The notes under the pieces are model-generated. The model was not told where the DNA came from. It was given only the letters and a program-made list of their open reading frames with translations, and made no database searches. A program made the translations under genes and the position numbers. From RYN-230 sp963851025 (GTDB lineage Bacteria; Actinomycetota; Actinomycetes; Streptosporangiales; Streptosporangiaceae), in contig CAWKOA010000035.1 in assembly GCA_963851025.1 (NCBI GenBank), positions 124,001 to 188,000 of the forward strand: DNA of 64,000 nt, read 5' to 3'. Within the stretch, counting starts at the first letter, position 1. Every line of letters starts with the position of its first letter. Shown here piece by piece: positions 38,964 to 50,316 of this stretch.

Positions 38964-39938
38964 ATGTCACGACGGAAGACGGAGCGGCTGCTGGGCCTGG
39001 TGGTCTGCCTGCTGTCCAGCCCGCGGTACCTGACCGCGGTGCAGATCCGCGCGGCCGTGCCCGGCTACCCGGAGTCGTTCGAGGCGTTCAAGCGGATGTT
39101 CGAGCGGGACAAGGAAGAACTCCGGGAGCTGGGCATCCCGCTGGAGACGGGCTTCAACTCGGCGGGCGAGGACGAGGCGGGCTACCGCATCCCGCGGCAG
39201 GCCTACGTGCTGCCGGAGATCCGGCTGGAGCCGGACGAGGCCGCGGTGCTGTCCCTGGCCGCCCGGGTCTGGCGGCAGGCCGAGCTGGCCGGGGCCGCCG
39301 CGGGCGCGCTGCTCAAGCTGCGCGCGGCCGGGGTGGACGCCGAGGAGACGGCCGAGACCGGCATCGAGCCGCGGCTGCTGGCCGGCGAGGCGGCGTTCGG
39401 CCCGCTGTGGGAGGCGGTGCGGGACCGGCGGCCGGTCACGTTCGCCTACCGCGCGGCCGGGCGCAGCGAGCCGCAGCAGCGCCACCTCCAGCCGTGGGGG
39501 GTGGTGAACCGGCACGGCCGCTGGTACGTGGCCGGGCATGACACCGACCGGGACGCGGCCCGCGTGTTCCGGCTCAGCCGCATCGAGGGCGACGGTGCGG
39601 TTCAGCGGGCCCGCCGGGTCGGTGACCGTGCCGGACGGCACCGACGTGCGGGAGACCGTCCGCGAGTGGGACACCCAGCCGCCGCGCCGCAGCGGACCGC
39701 GCTGCTGCGGGTGCGGCCAGGGCGCCGGCGCACGGGCATCCGGCGCGCACGCGCACGCACCGGTGCCGGGCCGGCCCGGCGCCGGGCAGCCCGGCTGGGA
39801 CACTGATCGAGGTCGCCGTTCTCCGACGTGGGCTGGTTCGCCGAGCACCTCGCGTCGTTCGGCGCGGACGTGGTCGTGCTCGAGCCCGCCGACCTGCGGG
39901 AGGCCGTCATCACCCAGCTGAAGGGAGCGCTGGCGTGA
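38964..39938 (+). CDS. pafB: Transcriptional activator PafB (HTH plus WYL domain), frameshifted
   Basis: First subunit of the PafBC regulator that drives the RecA-independent DNA-damage response in mycobacteria. The N-terminal winged helix reads RKTERLLGLVVCLLSSPRYL, followed by FKRMFERDKEELRELGIPLE. The WYL domain contains PVTFAYRAAGRSEPQQRHLQ followed by PWGVVNRHGRWYVAGHD. Breaks near 39600 to 39810 scatter the C-terminal WCX region, which ends FGADVVVLEPADLREAVITQ. The stop overlaps the pafC GTG (GTGA). The ligand of WYL domains is thought to be single-stranded DNA. Confidence 0.9.
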
Positions 39939-40949
39939 GCGCCGCGGCCAGGCAGCCGCCGCGCGGCGGCGCGGGAACCAGCACCGCCCGGCTGCAGCGG
40001 CTGCTGGCCCTGGTGCCCTACGTGGTCAGCCGGAAGGTGGTCGGGCTGGCCGAGACCGCCGCCGCGTTCGGGGTCAGCGAGCGCGAGCTGGTGGACGACC
40101 TCAACCTGCTGTGGTGCGTGGAACTCCGCTCGCCCGACCCGTACTGCCCGATCGACCTGTCCTACGAGGGCGGCGAGATCGTGGTCAGCCAGGCCGAGTC
40201 GATGGACCGGCCGCTGCGGCTGGCCGTGGACGAGGCCAGCGCGCTGCTGGTGGCGCTGCGGATGCTGGCCGAGATCGGCCAGGTCGCCGTCGATGCCCGG
40301 CCTGGACGAGGGGCAGGCGCTGAGCCGCACCATCGCCAAGCTGGAAGCGGCGGCCGGGGAGGCCGCCGCGCCCGAGCGCCCAGGTGGCCATCCAGGTGGA
40401 CAAGATCGCCCAGCAGGCGGTCCTGGCCCAGCTCCGGGACGCCCTGGCCCGGCGGCCGCCGGGTGCACCTGTCCTATTACGTGCCCGGGCCGGGACGAGG
40501 CCACCGAGCGGGACGTGGACCCGATGCGGCTGCTGGTCGTGGAGGGCCGCACCTACCTGGAGGGCTGGTGCCGCCGGGCGGAGGCGGTCCGGCTGTTCCG
40601 GCTGGACCGGGTGCTGGGCCTGGAGGTGCTGGACGTGGCGGCCGAGGTGCCGCCGGAGGCCGAGCCGGAGGACGTGGACCAGGGGCTGTTCCGGCCGTCC
40701 GCCGGAAGACCTCAACGTGGTCATCGAGCTGTCCCCGCTCGGCCGCTGGGTGGCCGAGTACTACCCGTGCGAGCAGCATCGAGGAGCTGGGCGACGGGCG
40801 GCTGCGGGTCGCGCTGCGCACCCCGGACACCCGGCTGGGTGCGGCGGCTCGCCCTGCGGCTGGGCGAGAACGGCCGGATCGTGGCCCCGGCCAGCCTCGC
40901 CGCCCAGGTCAGGGAGGATGCCGCGGCCGCGCTGGCGCAGTACGCTTGA
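39935..40949 (+). CDS. pafC: Transcriptional activator PafC (HTH plus WYL domain), about six frameshifts
   Basis: Second half of PafBC. The N-terminus RLQRLLALVPYVVSRKVVGL, then FGVSERELVDDLNLLWC is the winged helix. The WYL domain runs HLSYYVPG, then RDVDPMRLLVVEGRTYLEGW, and EAVRLFRLDRVLGLEVLD. The C-terminal part includes DLNVVIELSPLGRWVAEYYP and LALRLGENGRIVAPASLAA before the stop at 40949. Breaks lie near 40295, 40380, 40460, 40705, 40780 and 40840. The order of blocks is fully preserved. Confidence 0.88.
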
Positions 40950-41061
40950 GGCAGCGTGGGCGCAATGCGGGCATGCTCGGCAGGGATGCTGGACGCCGCG
41001 GCGGGTCCGGCTGACGCGGGCGGTCAAGCCGCGCCTGAGCGCGCTACGAACGTATCACGTG

Positions 41062-41067
41062 TAGGCT
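41062..41067 (+). promoter_or_regulatory. -10 element TAGGCT upstream of tatA
   Basis: TAGGCT lies 52 nt before the tatA ATG in the 170-bp gap after pafC. GGCGG lies just ahead of the start codon. Confidence 0.4.
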
Positions 41068-41119
41068 CTGACCATAGTGACCCAGGCGCGGGACGCGGTC
41101 CCCGGTGAAGAGGGCGGAA

Positions 41120-41520
41120 ATGATTGGCGACCTGTTCGACAGCCCGTGGAAGATCCTCATCGTCGCCGTGGTGCTGATCGTGCTGTTCGGCTCGAAGAAG
41201 CTGCCGGACGCGGCCCGGTCCCTGGGCAAGTCCATGCGCATCCTCAAGACCGAGGTGCAGGACCTGCACGGATGACGAAAACGGCCGAGGCGGCAGCAGC
41301 CGGCCCCGGCCATCACCGGCGCCAGCCGACCCAGCAGCAGCGTCGACCAGCTCCAGCAGCAGATCCGCGACCTGCAGGCGAAGCAGTCCGCGGCTGAGGC
41401 AGCCAAGGTCAACGGCGCCCGGCACCGGAGACCCAGCGCACCCAGGCCGCTGAGCCCGGCCTGCGTCCGTCACCCGCCATGGCGAAGCTGGGTGACACCG
41501 TCCGGGCGCGCGCGTGCTGA
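41120..41520 (+). CDS. tatA: Twin-arginine translocase subunit TatA, frameshifted
   Basis: Pore-forming subunit of the Tat system. The N-terminal membrane helix and hinge read MIGDLFDSPWKILIVAVVLI, followed by VLFGSKKLPDAARSLGKSMR, with the FGSKKLP hinge diagnostic. The first frame stops at 41275 after 51 residues (VQDLHG). Further coding is seen in other frames: the Gln-rich QLQQQIRDLQAKQSAAEA and AEPGLRPSPAMAKLGD, leading to TGA 41518. A length of about 130 residues with frameshifts is likelier than a 51-residue protein, though the short form would still contain the whole functional core. Confidence 0.88.
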
Positions 41521-42381
41521 GCGCGCGCGTCCGGGCGGCGGAGGCAGCCGATCCGGAAGGCCGGATGCCGCTCATGGAGCACATCCGCGAGCTGCGGAAC
41601 CGGCTGGTCAAGATCTGCCTGGCCCTGCTGGTGGGCACCGGTATCGGGCCTGGTCGTTCTTCGACCCGGTCTGGAAGTTCGATCGAGCGCCCGTTCTGCT
41701 CGGCCAAGATCAACGGCCACACCGGCTGCCGGGCTCGGCGACCAGCTGATCCTGCACGGCGTGTTCGACCCGTTCATGCTGCGGCTGGAGATCGCGTTCT
41801 TCTTCGGGCTGATCCTGACCAGCCCGATCTGGCTGTACCAGCTATGGGCGTTCGTCGCGCCCGGGCTGTACCGGCGGGAGAAGCGCTGGACCTACGCGTT
41901 CGTGGGCACCGCGGTGCCGCTGTTCGCTGGTCGGCGCGGCGCTCGCCTACTTCGCGATGAGCCGCGGCCTGGCGCTACCTGCTCGGCCTGGCCCCGACGG
42001 CGTCCTCGCCTGCCGCCGGTCTCCACCTACCTCGGCTACTTCATCGGCCATGCTGCTCGGCTTCGGGCTGGCCTTCGAGCTGCCGCTGCTGCTGGTGATG
42101 CTCAACCTGGCCGGCGTGCTGACCCACGAGCGGATCCGAAGTGGCGCCGGATGATGATCTTCGGCGTGTTCGTGTTCGCCGGCATCGCCTCGCCGAGCCC
42201 GGACCCGATCACCATGCTGCTGCTCGCGGTGCCCTGCGTGGTCCTGGTCGAGCTGGCCGAGGTCTTCATCTGGCTGAACGACCGGCGGCGGGCCCGCCGG
42301 GCGTCGCTGTACGAGGGCCTGGCCGACGACGAGCTGGCGCCGCTGGACGTCGCCGATCCGGTCGACTCCGACCGCCGCTGA
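41514..42381 (+). CDS. tatC: Twin-arginine translocase subunit TatC, about five frameshifts
   Basis: Multi-spanning receptor for twin-arginine signal peptides. The cytoplasmic N-terminus MPLMEHIRELRNRLVKICLA carries the conserved Glu that contacts the RR motif. Further blocks are GVFDPFMLRLEIAFFFGLIL, LYQLWAFVAPGLYRREKRW, YLGYFIGH, and FGLAFELPLLLVMLNLAGVL, followed by SPDPITMLLLAVPCVVLVEL. The breaks fall near 41643, 41683, 41725, 41935 and between 41975 and 42130. Despite these every helix can be traced, so the gene is taken as functional. It follows tatA with a short overlap. Confidence 0.88.
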
Positions 42382-42431
42382 GCCCGCTGACGCCCGGCCA
42401 GCCCGTAGCGCCGCTGGCCGGCGTGCTCACC

Positions 42432-42437
42432 TAGGCT
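42432..42437 (+). promoter_or_regulatory. -10 element TAGGCT for a leaderless helY message
   Basis: TAGGCT ends 8 nt before the helY ATG, so transcription should start at or next to the start codon. Confidence 0.5.
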
Positions 42438-42445
42438 GGGATCAC

Positions 42446-45264
42446 ATGTCCACCCCTGCCAGCCCGGCGCAGCGTTACGCCGCTTTCCGGCAGCGGAGCG
42501 AGGACGGGCCGGAGCTCGCCGCGTTCCAGGCGCTGTACGACTTCGCGTTCGACGACTTCCAGCGGCGGGCCTGCCAGGCGCTGGACGCGCGGCCACGGGG
42601 TGCTGGTCGCGGCGCCGACCGGCTCGGGCAAGACGGTCGTCGGCGAGTTCGCCGTGCACCTGGCGCTGGCCGAGGGGCGCAAGTGCTTCTACACCACGCC
42701 GATCAAGGCCCTGTCCAACCAGAAGTACGGCGACCTGGTCCGGCGGTACGGCGCCGACCAGGTCGGGCTGCTCACCGGGGACAACAGCATCAACGGCGAG
42801 GCGCCGGTGGTCGTGATGACCACCGAGGTGCTGCGCAACATGCTCTACGCCGGCTCGCCCACGCTGGCCGGCCTGGCCTACGTGGTGCTGGACGAGGTGC
42901 ACTACCTGGCCGACCGGTTCCGCGGCGCGGTCTGGGAGGAAGTGATCATCCACCTGCCGGACTCGGTCCGGGTGGTCGCCCTGTCCGCGACGGTGAGCAA
43001 CGCCGAGGAGTTCGGCGACTGGCTGGCCCAGGTCCGCGGCGGCACCACGGTGATCGTGGACGAGCACCGGCCGGTGCCGCTCTGGCAGCACATGCTGGCC
43101 GGCGGCCGGCTCTACGACCTGTTCGTCGAGTCCGGGCCGCGGCCACGGGCGGGCCGCGCGGAGCGGCCCGGGACGGGGATCCGGGCCCGGCCGGCGAGCG
43201 CCGGGCGCAGGTGAACCCGGAACTGCTGCGGCTGGCCCGGCGGGACGACTGGGCGGCCCGGAAGGCGCCGTCCCGGCCCGCCCGGGGCGGCCGGCGGCCG
43301 GCCCGCTTCCGGCCGCCGCGCCGGCCGGAGGTGATCGAGCGGCTGGACCGCGCCGGGCTGCTGCCCGCGATCACGTTCATCTTCAGCCGGGCGGGCTGCG
43401 ACGCCGCGGTCCGCCAGTGCCTGGACGCGGGCCTGCGGCTGACCACGCCGGACGAGGCCGCCGTGATCACCGAGATCGCGGAGCGGCGCACCAGGGACAT
43501 CCCCGAGGCGGACCTGCCGGTGCTCGGCTACGGCGAGTGGCTCACCGGCCTGCAGCGCGGCATCGCCGCGCACCACGCGGGCATGCTGCCCACCTTCAAG
43601 GAAGTGGTGGAGGAGCTGTTCGAGGCCGGGCTGGTCCGGGCGGTCTTCGCGACCGAGACGCTGGCGCTGGGCATCAACATGCCCGCCCGGACGGTGGTCA
43701 TCGAACGGCTGGACAAGTGGAACGGCGAGACCCACGCCGACCTGACGCCGGGGGAGTACACGCAGCTGACCGGCCGGGCCGGGCGGCGGGGCATCGACGT
43801 CGAAGGGCACGCGGTGGTGCTCTGGCAGCCAGGCGTGGACCCGCTGGCGGTGGCCGGGCTGGCCGGCACCCGGACCTACCCGCTCAACTCCAGCTTCCGG
43901 CCCTCCTACAACATGGCGGTGAACCTGGTCGGCCAGGTCGGCCTGGACCAGGCGGCCGCGCTGCTGGAATCGTCGTTCGCCCAGTTCCAGGCGGACCGGG
44001 CGGTGGTCGGCATCGCCCGGCAGGCCCGGCGCAGCCGGGCGGCGCTGGCCGAGACTCGGGCTGGCCTGCGAGCGGGGCGACTTCGCCGAGTACCACGCGC
44101 TGCGCAAGGAACTGTCCGAGCGGGAGGCGGCCGCGGCCCGGCAGCGGTCGGCGGACCGCTGGGCCGAGGCGCGGCAGTCACTGGAGCGGCTGCGCCGGGG
44201 CGACATCATCCGGGTCCCCGGCGGCCGCCGGGCCGGGTATCGCGCGTGGTCCTGCAGCCCGGCCTGGCCAGCCGGCCGGCGCAGACGGGGCCGAGCCCGC
44301 GATGCCCCGCTGCCGCTCGTGCTCACCGCCAACCGCCAGGTCAAGCGGCTGTCCGAGGCCGACTTCCCGGTCCCGGTCACGCCATCGACCGGGTGCGGAT
44401 CCCGAACAGGTTCAGCGCCCGCTCGCCGCAGCACCGCCGGGACCTGGCCTCCACCATGCGCAACAAGCTGGCCGGGCGGGACCTCGGCCGCCGGCCGCCG
44501 CAGGCGGCGGACGCGGCCGGCCGCGCGCCGGCGGCGGACGAGATCACCCGGCTGCGCCGGCAGCTGCGCCAGCATCCGTGCCACGGCTGCCCGGACCGGG
44601 AGATGCACGCCCGGCAGGCCGAGCAGCGGGCCCGGCTGGAGCGGGAGGTGGCCAGGCTGGAAGCGCAGCGTGGCGGGCCGCTCGCACGTGATCGCGCGGA
44701 CCTTCGACCGGGTCTGCGCGGTACTGGGCCGCCTGGGGTACCTCGACGACGGCCAGGTCACCCCGGACGGCAGGCGGCTCGCTGACCTGTACACCGAGCT
44801 GGACCTGCTGGCCGCCGAGTGCCTGCGCCGCGGCCTGTGGGACGGGCTCGACCCGGCCGAGCTGGCGGCCTGCGTGTCGGTGCTGACCTTCGAGTCCCGG
44901 AAGGCCGACGACGACGGCCGCGCCGCGGCTGCCCGGCGGCCCGGTCCGCGACGTGATGGCCGCGATGATCTCGGTCTGGGCGGAGCTCGACGCGGTGGAG
45001 AAGGACAACCGGCTGTCGTTCCTGCGCGAACCCGACCTGGGCTTCGCGTGGGCCGCGCACGCCTGGGCCCGCGGCAAGCCGCTGGAGACGGTGCTCGGCC
45101 CCGACCTGACCCCCGGCGATTTCGTCCGCGCGGTCAAGCAGCTGATGGACCTGCTCGGCCAGATCGCGGTCGCGGCCGGGGCCGGCTCCGCGCTCGCGTC
45201 CACCGCGCGCGCCGCGGTGGACGCGCTGCGCCACGGCGTGGTCGCGTACTCCTCGGTGGGCTGA
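42446..45264 (+). CDS. helY: DEAD/DEAH-box helicase HelY (Ski2-like), several frameshifts
   Basis: A superfamily 2 helicase of about 930 residues, ortholog of Rv2092c. Domain 1 has the Q-like FDDFQRRACQAL, then Walker A APTGSGKTVVGEFA, IKALSNQKYGDL, DEVHYL (motif II) and ALSATVSNAEEF (motif III). Domain 2 has AAHHAGMLPTFKEVVEELF, FATETLALGINMPARTVVIE and TGRAGRRGIDVEGHAV. The C-terminal DSHCT domain reads DDGQVTPDGRRLADLYTELD, followed by LLAAECLRRGLWDGLDPAEL. Breaks occur near 42597, 43150, 44060, 44240 to 44400, 44690 and 44940. An RNA role is likely. Confidence 0.9.
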
Positions 45265-45391
45265 CCCGGCTAGCCAGGGGCCCGGCCCAGCCCGCCGCCG
45301 GGTTCTGGGGTGACGATGCCAGCCGGGTGAAACCAGCCAGCTCGGCTTCTGCCAGCCGCTGGGCTAACCCGTCCGGCCGCTAAGCTCCGGC

Positions 45392-45834
45392 ATGGCTGAT
45401 GTGGCGGACTTTGACCGCCTGGTGGCCGGGAGCACGGGCTGAGCGTGGTGTCCACCCTGCGCGCGGACCAGACGATCCAGGCCACCGTGGTCAACTGCGG
45501 GGTCCTGGACCATCCGGTCCGGGGTGTCCCGGTGATCGGCTTTACCACCCGCGGGAACTCCCGCAAGCTCGCCAACCTGCGGGCCCGCCCGCGGGTGACC
45601 GCAACGGTCCGGGCCGGCTGGGACTGGGTCACCGCCGAGGGCCCCGCCGAGCTGGCCGGGCCGGACGACCCGCTCGACGGTCTCGGCCCGGACGGCCTGC
45701 GGCTGCTGCTGCGCGCGGTGTTCACCTCGGCCGGTGGCAGCCACGAGGACTGGGATACCTACGACCGGGTGATGGCGCAGGAGCGCCGGGCCGCCGTCCT
45801 GATCACCCCGGAGCGGGTCTACTCCAACCGCTGA
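45392..45834 (+). CDS. Pyridoxamine 5'-phosphate oxidase-fold protein (F420-type), frameshifted near 45440
   Basis: A split-barrel protein of about 147 residues. MADVADFDRLVAGEHGLSVV is restored by adding one G to a GGG run near 45434, and ALRAD-type strand STLRADQTIQATVVNCGVLD follows. GFTTRGNSRKLANLRARPRV is the cofactor-binding region typical of F420-dependent or F420-binding PPOX proteins. The C-terminus holds DWDTYDRVMAQERRAAVLIT. FMN versus F420 cannot be decided. It is convergent with the stress-protein gene and their ends overlap. Confidence 0.75.
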
Positions 45835-46369
45835 CCCGGCTCGCCGGGCCGCCCCGGGCCCGGCGCCCGGGTGGCGGCCGGTGCGGCGGCCTCTGGCCGT
45901 GGCCTCCGGCGGCGGGGGCGGCGTGGAGGGGGCACGGGGCGGCCCCGGGCCAGACCAGCAGGACCGGGCAGGACGCGTGATCGACCACGAACCGGGCCGC
46001 CTTGCCCAGGCTCCGGGGACCGGCCTGCTCGCCCTGGCGGGCCAGGACGAGCAAGGCCGCGCCTCGGGCCGCCTGCACCACCTCACGCTCGGGGCGGCCG
46101 CGCCGGCGCAGCTGCCGGGCGGGCCGGCCCAGCCGGGCGGCCGCGGCCTCCAGCACCTCGGTGGCGGCGGCCTCGGTCATGGCCTCCAGCTGCGCGCCCG
46201 GGCCCTTCCCGCCCCGGCCCAGCAGCGCGGTGAAGGCGCCCTGCGCCGCGTCCACCGCTCCCGCGTCCGTGACGTGCAGCAAGGTCACCTCATCGGCTGG
46301 CGCCCGGGCCAGCGTCGCGTCCACGCACGCCATCCAGCTTTCCTCGGTCACCCACACGAGCACGGTCAT
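45803..46369 (-). CDS. Universal stress protein (UspA) family
   Basis: A single UspA domain of about 188 residues. It starts MTVLVWVTEESWMACVDATL, then VTLLHVTDAG. The C-terminal signature is ALLVLARQGEQAGPRSLGKA followed by ARFVVDHASCPVLLVWPG, in which the usual GxxG-9x-G(S/T) ATP-binding pattern is only loosely kept (RQGEQ...SLG). ATP binding is therefore doubtful. The last 45 residues are Pro/Arg-rich and may be a read-through tail caused by an indel. Overlap with the convergent PPOX gene supports that. Confidence 0.72.
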   Translation of the reverse strand: MTVLVWVTEESWMACVDATLARAPADEVTLLHVTDAGAVDAAQGAFTALLGRGGKGPGAQLEAMTEAAATEVLEAAAARLGRPARQLRRRGRPEREVVQAARGAALLVLARQGEQAGPRSLGKAARFVVDHASCPVLLVWPGAAPCPLHAAPAAGGHGQRPPHRPPPGRRARGGPASRVSGWSRPAPG

Positions 46370-46955
46370 GTGCCCAGTCTCGCGCCCCGGTATGGTTGCG
46401 CGGCGCAACCCGGAACGGCCACGCTAGCCGGGTGCAGCTGAGCGACGTCCAGGTCCGCCGGGCCCACCCGGACGAGTGGGCCACGGTCCGCGACGTGCGG
46501 CTGGCCGCGCTGGCCGACGCCCCGGACGCGTTCGCCTCGACCCTGAGCCGCGAGCGGGCCCGCACCGAGCCACAGTGGCGGTCCCGGATCCGGGCCTGGC
46601 CCTGGTTCCTGGCCTGGCGCGCCGGGACGCCCGCCGGGCTGGTCGCGGCCGTGCCCGATCAGCCCGCCAGCGGCCCGCGCCGGCCGCGGCTCACCCGCCG
46701 CGGGGCTGGCATCTCGTGTCCATGTGGGTCAGCCCGCAGGCCCGGGGCACCGGCGTGGCCGAGCTGCTGGTCGGGGCGGTTGTGGATCATGCGGAGCGCG
46801 GTCGGTGCCCCCCGGGTGACCCTGTGGGTGGTGCTCGGGCAACGCCCGCGCCCGCGCGTTCTACCGGCGGATGGGCTTCACGCCCACCGGCAGGCGGCAG
46901 GCCTACCCCCGGGACGGCGCCGATCCGCTGGACGAGGAGGAACTCGCCCGGCCGG

Positions 46956-48265
<1,310 letters not shown>

Positions 48266-48329
48266 CGCGGCTGGCCCACTCGTTGCGGGGTGCTCAACGA
48301 TAGCGGCCAGGCCTGGCAGGATAGCCGGG

Positions 48330-49241
48330 GTGGGACCGCTGATGCTGCTGGACACCGCTTCGCTGTACTACCGCGCCTTCTACGGCGTCCCGGACACGCT
48401 GACCGCGCCGGACGGGACCCCGGTCAACGCGGTCCGCGGGCTGCTGGACATGATCGCCCGGCTGGTCCGGGGCCGCTCACCCGCGGCCCTGGTCGCCTGC
48501 ATGGACGCGGACTGGCGGCCCGCTTTCCGGGTCGCCGCGATGCCGTCGTACAAGGCGCACCGGGCCCGGGCGGACGGCACCGAGGAGGCGCCGCCCGCGC
48601 TGACCGCGCAGATCCCGGTGATCGAGCAGGTGCTCGGCGCCCTGGGCGTGGCGATGGCGGCCGCCCCCGGCTACGAGGCGGACGACGTGATCGGCACGCT
48701 GACCGCCCGGGCGGCCGGCCCGGTCGAGATCGTCACCGGGGACCGGGACCTGTTCCAGCTGGTGGACGACGAGCGGCCGGTCCGGGTCATCTACACGGTC
48801 CGCGGGCTGGCCAAGCTGGACGTGGTGGACGAGGCCGCGGTGACCGAGCGCTACGGGATCCCCGGCCGCGCCTACGCGGACTTCGCCGTGCTGCGCGGCG
48901 ACCCCAGCGATGGCCTGCCCGGCGTGCCGGGCGTGGGCGACAAGACCGCCGCCGCGCTGGTCCGGGCGTTCGGCAGCGATCGGGGCCATCCTCGACGCGC
49001 TGGACCGGGGGCACGGCGGCTTTCCCAAGGGCAGCCGCCCCAAGCTGGCCGCCGCCCGCGACTACCTGGCGGTGGCGATCCCGGTGGTCCGGGTGGCGGC
49101 CGACGCCCCGGTCCCGGATGTGGCGGGCCGGCTGCCCGGTCAGCGCCGCCGATCCCGGAGCGGCTGGCCGCGCTGGACGCCCGCTGGGGCCTGGGCTCTT
49201 CGCTGCGCCGGGCCGCCAGCGTGCTGGCCGAGCCCGGCTGA
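48330..49241 (+). CDS. 5'-3' exonuclease (PolA N-terminal-like, Rv2090 type), two frameshifts
   Basis: A stand-alone flap/5' nuclease of about 303 residues. The metal-binding acidic residues are in MLLDTASLYYRAFYG, ACMDADWRPAFR, YEADDVIGTLT and IVTGDRDLFQLVDD. The helix-hairpin-helix GLPGVPGVGDKTAAALVRAF follows. The frame breaks near 48981 (IGAILDALDRGHGGFPKGSR) and near 49139. It lies between helY and pepE as in M. tuberculosis. GTG 48330 or ATG 48342 may be the start. Confidence 0.87.
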   Translation: MGPLMLLDTASLYYRAFYGVPDTLTAPDGTPVNAVRGLLDMIARLVRGRSPAALVACMDADWRPAFRVAAMPSYKAHRARADGTEEAPPALTAQIPVIEQVLGALGVAMAAAPGYEADDVIGTLTARAAGPVEIVTGDRDLFQLVDDERPVRVIYTVRGLAKLDVVDEAAVTERYGIPGRAYADFAVLRGDPSDGLPGVPGVGDKTAAALVRAFGSDRGHPRRAGPGARRLSQGQPPQAGRRPRLPGGGDPGGPGGGRRPGPGCGGPAARSAPPIPERLAALDARWGLGSSLRRAASVLAEPG

Positions 49242-49297
49242 CCGAGCCGGCCCTGACCGATCCCGGTCGGACTGGGCCCGCGCTGGCCCGGGATGAG

Positions 49298-50177
49298 CTA
49301 GAGCACCCGCAGGGCGACCAGGCAGGTGTCGTCCTCGGAGTCGGTCGAGCCGAGCGCGTCCAGCACCGCGGTGATCAGCTCCTCCGGGTCGCCGATGCCC
49401 GCGGCGGCCCGGGCCAGCGTGGCGAGCCCCTCATCCAGCGGGCCGGTCCCGGCGCTCCACCAGGCCGTCGCTGTAGAGCAGCAGGACGTCGCCGGCCTCC
49501 AGGGTCACCGTCATGGCGTCGTAGCCGCCGCGCCCCGCGCCGAGCAGGATCCCGGCCGGCTGCCCCAGCGGCCGCGCGGCGGCCCCGCGGACCAGCAGCG
49601 GTGGCGGGTGGCCGGCCTGGGCCCAGGTGAGCCGGCGGCTGCGCGGGTCGAAGTATCCGGCCACCACCGAGGCGGTGTGCTCCGGGGCTACGTGATGCAC
49701 CAGGTCGTTCAGCCAGCCCACCAGGCGCTCGGGCGGCGCGCCGGTGATGGCCAGCCCGGCCAGCGCCCCGCGCAGCCGGGCCATGCCCGCCGCCGCGTCC
49801 AGGCCGTGGCCGGCGACGTCCCCGATGGCGAGCAGGACGTCGCCCGGCGGCATCTCGGCCGTGATGTACCAGTCGCCGCCGACCCGGCTGTCCGCGGACG
49901 CGGGCAGGTAGCGGACCACGGCCCGCAGGCCGGGCAGGTCGAACGGGGCCTCGTGCAGCGGCAGGATGGCGCGCTGCAGTTCCAGCGTGACGTGGCGTTC
50001 CTGCAGTAATGCGGCGGCCAGCGCGGTGGGGTCACCGGGGGCTCGCTCGCTGTTACGCGGGCGCAGCGTGAACGGGCCAGACGCGGCCGCGAACGCCGAC
50101 CGGGCCGCGGCCGGTCCAGCGCCGGCGGCCGCGCCTGGCTCCAGCGGAGCCGGGGAACTAACGATTTCAGGAGTCAT
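49298..50177 (-). CDS. SpoIIE/RsbU-type PP2C serine phosphatase, frameshifted near 49447
   Basis: A cytoplasmic phosphatase of about 292 residues. ERHVTLELQRAILPLHEAPF and VVRYLPASADSRVGGDWYIT (metal Asp in GGDW) lead into LLAIGDVAGHGLDAAAGMAR and AQAGHPPPLLV. The C-terminal GDVLLLYSDGLVERRDRP continues in another frame as DEGLATLARAAAGIGDPEEL and ends EDDTCLVALRVL with the last metal-binding Asp. Such enzymes dephosphorylate anti-sigma-factor antagonists. No sensor domain or partner gene is seen here. Confidence 0.85.
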
Positions 50178-50230
50178 CGCCGTTCATATCGTGAGCTGAG
50201 GTACACCAAGAGTGAGGCATGCGGGGCACT

Positions 50231-50250
50231 CCTGTCTAGATGGGGACAGG
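50231..50250. promoter_or_regulatory. Inverted repeat CCTGTC-N8-GACAGG
   Basis: Six-base perfect arms with spacer TAGATGGG in the divergent gap between the SpoIIE phosphatase and pepE. It could be an operator for either gene. Confidence 0.4.
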
Positions 50251-50316
50251 CTGCCGCCCGACCGGGCGGCGGTGCACCGTCAACGGCGACGAACACCCCG
50301 TGGTTAGATGGCCCCC

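Noticed and set aside
41120..41275. A genuine 51-residue TatA
   Set aside because: Further Gln/Ala-rich TatA-like sequence follows in other frames up to the tatC start, and neighbouring genes show the same indel pattern.
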